The notes under the pieces were generated by a model, which worked only from the letters and a program-made list of their open reading frames with translations, did no database searches and was not told where the DNA came from. A stretch of DNA of 64,000 nt from the NCBI RefSeq assembly GCF_018143015.1, contig NC_054746.1, positions 19,397,532-19,461,531 on the forward strand, read 5' to 3'. Shown piece after piece: positions 61,901 through 64,000 of the stretch. Made by a program: the position numbers and the translations under genes. The number at the start of each line of letters is the position of its first letter. The first letter of the stretch is position 1. This stretch comes from Lytechinus variegatus. Its lineage: Eukaryota; Echinodermata; Echinoidea; Temnopleuroida; Toxopneustidae.

Positions 61901-62550
61901 ACCCCTTAAATTGTCAGTGAACGGGGCAGCTAGAGGGCACTGGGTTCTGCATGATGATGGGCTGATGGATGGGTTGGGGTGAATGAAGCAGATGTGAAAT
62001 TATTATGACATTGTTATTGTTCATGGTTCTTGTGTAGTATTTATATGACTTTCTATAAAATCTCATTTTTCCATTGTAAAAGAGAACTGTTGCTTGGCTA
62101 TCGCCATGAGCGTCTACTGACGGTGTGCACGCTCTACAAATATACACTATTATTATTATTCATATTTTTTTAATGATTATAACACAAGACATTTGGCAAA
62201 ATCCTTTAAGACCCAAAATCCTTTAAGACCCAAATCTTCCCTTCTATAATTCCCAATGTCATTTTGCATTATTTGTATGTTTCTTTTTTATATCAGTCCT
62301 GTTGCTCTGATCAGCTTTTCTGTAATAGTGTTCAATAAAAACCAATTAATATTTTAATTACCAATGTTATATTTGCAATTCATTTACCAGTATTCCGACC
62401 AATGTTCAAGGTAGTGGATTTCACAACAGGAGAAGCTAGTCTCTTCACTGGTCAATACACACTGAAAGTGCTGGGTGGGAGTGATCTAAGTGAAAAGGAT
62501 ATTGTTTTATTTACACCGGAGGAGCAGCAAAAATTTAATGACTTAGACAT
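40601..62550 (+). CDS. CATSPERG: CatSper gamma subunit, partial (3' end beyond window)
   Basis: Eighteen exons join in phase: 40601-40819, 41413-41738, 42452-42692, 43049-43328, 43992-44054, 44595-44687, 46968-47096, 47419-47475, 49021-49189, 50174-50288, 50804-50968, 52470-53125, 53833-54049, 54829-54969, 55564-55785, 58385-58522, 61269-61419, 62391-62550 (about 1180 codons). CatSper gamma is an auxiliary subunit of the flagellar, pH- and voltage-gated sperm calcium channel, with a large ectodomain and one membrane helix near the C-terminus (outside this window). Seen here: a signal peptide (residues about 12-30, cut before CTWHIDVV), beta-propeller-like segments with HLFFWGNSILH, and the family blocks ending in MLGCPPGRKLVFD and FRPMFKVVDFTTGE. 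Oddities: intron 2 uses a GC donor (41739-41740); exon 6 needs donor 44688 to keep frame; exon 12 carries a His/Glu-rich insertion. The delta and epsilon subunits are less likely. Confidence 0.85.
45404..46210. mobile_element. TTAA-flanked non-autonomous element, copy C
   Basis: TTAA (45400-45403) on the left, TTGA on the right; ends CCCTATATAGCCCGGG and CCCGGGCTATATAGGG are exact inverted repeats with long G/C tracts just inside. AGATCTCGGTCG near 45480 shows it lies opposite in orientation to copies A and B. It sits in CATSPERG intron 6. Confidence 0.85.
47690..48600. repeat. About 130-150 bp tandem units with GGTCAAAGGTCA words
   Basis: Units with CTCATTTCTTTATTTCTGCA, TGGTACA, GATCCTTGGGTAATACC and GGGGTCAAAGGTCATCTAGG repeat about six times in CATSPERG intron 8. 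They share words with the family at 17590-19165 (in opposite orientation). Confidence 0.75.
49498..49580 (+). repeat. Non-LTR or SINE 3' tail
   Basis: GCGCATAGCGAGAGCTTTTC and an inverted TATGCG word followed by AATAAATCAATATTTATT and an ATC/ATT microsatellite: the form of a LINE 3' end. No coding part. Confidence 0.4.
49842..49900. repeat. (TA)n microsatellite
   Basis: Pure TA repeat of about 59 bases in CATSPERG intron 9. Confidence 0.95.
51624..52119. mobile_element. TTAA-type element, decayed copy D
   Basis: GATTCAACCACCCCTCAACA near the left, and GATCTCAGAGG, ACAGCCCCAAAAGATC and GATTAGGTAGGACC at the right match copy A (9548-10319). The interior is shortened, and the terminal CCCTAAA is eroded. 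Located in CATSPERG intron 11. Confidence 0.65.
52578..53125 (+). repeat. In-frame His/Gly/Glu repeat within CATSPERG exon 12
   Basis: Codons for residues about 656-838. It opens with Gly-rich HGGGGGH/HGGGH text, then ten units of HHG followed by 6-10 acidic residues (HHGEEEEEEE type, often ending D or GEE), one unit lacking the Gly, and a tail ending GHDEGDDQG. The DNA unit is roughly 33-45 bp with mixed GAA/GAG codons. The exon's acceptor (52469) and donor (53126) keep the frame into CatSper gamma sequence on both sides. Because the tract lacks stop words, several other frames are open too; those are shadows. Confidence 0.85.
55171..55382 (+). mobile_element. tRNA-derived SINE (Gln-like)
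   Basis: An A-box-like GCTCAATAGATAAGTCTCTG, anticodon-arm text GGACTTTGAACTAC and the B box GGGTTCGAATCCC, followed by a non-tRNA body with TTGGGTACCCAGTATGAAG and GTTCCTTGAATGCTC. The tRNA part lacks normal stem pairing, so it is a SINE, not a tRNA gene. It lies in CATSPERG intron 14. Confidence 0.75.
55975..56846. mobile_element. 872 bp hAT-type element
   Basis: Perfect 15-bp inverted ends CAGCGTTCTCGCCAG / CTGGCGAGAACGCTG and an exact 8-bp duplication ACTGTACA (55967-55974 and 56847-56854). No transposase frame. In CATSPERG intron 15; markedly richer in CpG than its surroundings, which suggests a younger insertion. Confidence 0.9.
56975..57230 (-). pseudogene. Tc1-like transposase N-terminal fragment
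   Basis: Reading the minus strand from the ATG at 57230: MPRLSSLLKAKTIGQFQVG, a frameshift, DLAIWFGVSKSTISRL, another break, then NDRPRSGGPGKTT. This is the start of a Tc1-type transposase (first helix-turn-helix plus the GRPR-like linker). At least two frameshifts make it dead. In CATSPERG intron 15. Confidence 0.8.
59021..59225 (+). mobile_element. tRNA-derived SINE (Met-like)
   Basis: TGGTTCAGTGGTTAGAGCAT (A box region), GGACTCATAATCGTAAGGTT (CAT anticodon) and GTGAGTTCGAATTCC (B box), then an unrelated body ending GGTAATTGGTTATATGCCAG. No tRNA acceptor pairing. In CATSPERG intron 16. Confidence 0.8.
59270..60070. repeat. Pyrimidine-rich minisatellite
   Basis: C/T-rich DNA in which variants of CAGTACATTCACATCTTCAT followed by TAGATCACTTC recur near 59401, 59548, 59688 and 59922. 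Pyrimidine richness actually begins near 58580. The 244-codon open frame across it is Ser/Leu/Phe/Pro-rich because of composition and is not a gene. Confidence 0.75.
60200..60540 (-). repeat. Dispersed repeat related to 18700-19165
   Basis: Reverse-strand match to the right part of the 17590-19165 family: GCAGAGCGAGACTATACTTG, GGCGCCGCTTTTCCGAC, CTTAACCTAAGATTAAC and CAGGTCACATGACCAAGG. In CATSPERG intron 16. Confidence 0.75.
61600..62162 (+). pseudogene. LINE 3' end: RT tail plus 3' untranslated region
   Basis: LFQTPRTYHSRGDHAFSNAA, then ARLWNMLPLSL, one frameshift, and KTYTTFKDHRTHL is the C-terminus of a CR1/L2-like ORF2 (TRxxxGDxAFSxAxxxLWNxLP...FKxxxxTHL). About 400 bp of 3' untranslated sequence follows, ending GCACGCTCTACAAATATACA and (TTA)n, a normal tail for this group. 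5'-truncated. In CATSPERG intron 17. Confidence 0.8.
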
Positions 62551-63253
62551 GTAAGTAGCTAGGCTTGTTTTTTTGTTTTATCTGTTTTTTAAGACCATTG
62601 CATTTGCTTCTTATGAATGATTGTGTTGGTTTTAACATGCTGTTATGTTAATGGTTCTCTGCACCAGTTTATTGATGAATTTCAACAATCTGTATATATT
62701 CAACAAAGCAAAGCAATTTAATATAGGTCTGTATTTTTCTGATGAACTGCATTAGTCATCACATGATTATGATTAAATATTTAGTCAACTGAATGAATTA
62801 TGAATAATCGCTAAGCATTTTGTTAAATGGCCCAGTACTATCCAAATGCTGCACGTAATGCAATTTCTAAATGGCATTTTAGAAGGGGTAGATTTATGCT
62901 TATGCATTGCCATTGGTATGGTATTCTCCTTTTCTTTCTCTCTTGATTAATTGATTCATTTGTGATAGGGCTCAGGTCTTCATTAAAGTTCCAGTAAAGA
63001 ATAAATTAATGTATATTATATCACATTTTTCAGGGTAACCTGAAAAAACACCTGTATAAGAGTGCTTTTTGATAGACATTGACTTATTAATATTGTTCAT
63101 TAGTTATTGTTTATTGTTCACGTATTATATGTACATGTAAATAGTGTTTGTTGTTCTGAACTGCCATGAGCATTTAATCAAGATGGAAAGTGCACTATAC
63201 AATTCTCATGTAATATTATTCATAATCATGATTTATCTGCAGAGCAAGCTACA

Positions 63254-63496
63254 AGTACCTTATGCTCCCGGGGAGGGGGGGGCACTCACATATATTGGTA
63301 GTACGGGGACGTGCCGCTTTGAAGAACCCCCTTTTCAGACCTAAATTTCAGTTCTCTAGCATCTACATTTTACAAAAGTTCCGTTCATAAGCCACCCCAA
63401 CCAGCCTTCAAGACCCCTGTTACAAAACACCTCCGTTCCCAAGCCCTGCCAAAATTGTCCACCGCTAGCCTTGAAAATCTACCGTACCTGGATCGG
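63254..63496. mobile_element. Short element between 13-bp direct repeats
   Basis: AGAGCAAGCTACA occurs at 63241-63253 and again at 63497-63509, bracketing about 243 bp that begins with a G-tract and CACTCACATATATTGG. That pattern fits an insertion, but the duplication is unusually long and the ends are not clearly inverted. Confidence 0.45.
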
Positions 63497-63512
63497 AGAG
63501 CAAGCTACACGC

Positions 63513-64000
63513 CAGGCGCGTAGCCAGGGGGGGCGGTGGGGGCGGTCGCCCCCCCCAAAACGTCCCCAAAAAGAAAAAAAAAGAAGGGAAAAAAGAGAGG
63601 AGAAAAGGAAAAGGGAAGGGAGGAAAGGGAAGAAAGGTAGCTTTGTGTTTTTTTTTTATTCTTTATTTTTTTCTCAAAAGAGAAACTCCTTCACTCTTCT
63701 TCCTCTAAATTATTATATGAATTTTGCTTCCGCGCTGCGCGCGGTTAAATGACAATATTGAAGTTCTCCATTGTTCCCCCACCTTAACCCTGTTTTTCCA
63801 CCTCAGCTATGTGCTTCTTGCCAGTGAAAGTTAAAATTGTATACATTAGGGCATGAATTTGAGTAAAGTTAGGCCGAAGTAAATATATGAAGTTATTTTT
63901 TTTTTCAATTGATCGCGCAACTTCTGGTCTGGTCGGCTCCGAGCGGGTAAAATCTTTATATCAGTTTCTGCCGTCACCTCCATAAAGTCAGCTTCTCCCG
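63513..64000. mobile_element. Left end of an hAT-type element, cut by the window
   Basis: CAGGCGCGTAGCCAGGGGGG is a typical hAT terminus; a purine tract and a CGCGCTGCGCGCGG word near 63730 recall the interior of the 31476-35568 element. The right end and target duplication lie outside the window. Confidence 0.55.

Overview
This is an AT-rich animal (metazoan) nuclear DNA window with spliced genes, long introns and a heavy load of small DNA transposons, SINEs and non-LTR fragments. The gene set (a CatSper gamma subunit, an AHSA1 co-chaperone, a DMAC2-like complex I assembly factor), the GT-AG introns of 0.1-3 kb and the repeat style point to an invertebrate deuterostome, most likely an echinoderm such as a sea urchin. 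The species cannot be fixed from sequence alone.

Layout. 0-5.6 kb: no gene; microsatellite and transposon remnants. 5.68-8.28 kb (+): a complete four-exon DMAC2-like gene (256 aa). 9.5-14.1 kb: intergenic, with three transposon insertions. 14.73-27.98 kb (-): a complete ten-exon AHSA1 gene (348 aa), whose introns hold a long fold-back element, a TTAA-flanked element inside a minisatellite, a 2.6 kb transposon with another element nested in it, and a GGGGTAAGTTG element. 28-40.5 kb: intergenic and almost wholly repeat-derived, including a SINE whose head looks like the Alu domain of 7SL RNA, a reverse-transcriptase fragment, and a 4.1 kb hAT-type element with a second 2.1 kb transposon inside it. 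40.6 kb to beyond the end (+): CATSPERG, of which 18 coding exons (about 1180 codons) are visible; the membrane-spanning C-terminus lies outside the window.

The three genes do not form a pathway: DMAC2 acts in mitochondria on respiratory complex I, AHSA1 stimulates the Hsp90 ATPase in the cytosol, and CATSPERG is an ectodomain subunit of the sperm flagellar calcium channel. DMAC2 and AHSA1 are tail to tail; AHSA1 and CATSPERG are head to head, 12.6 kb apart.

The two observations I rate highest are (1) a roughly 183-residue His/Gly/Glu repeat built into exon 12 of the CatSper gamma ectodomain and kept in frame across both splice junctions, and (2) the 7SL-like, tRNA-B-box, conserved-tail chimeric SINE near 28.35 kb. 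Coordinates of exons come from manual translation and splice-phase matching; no database search was possible.
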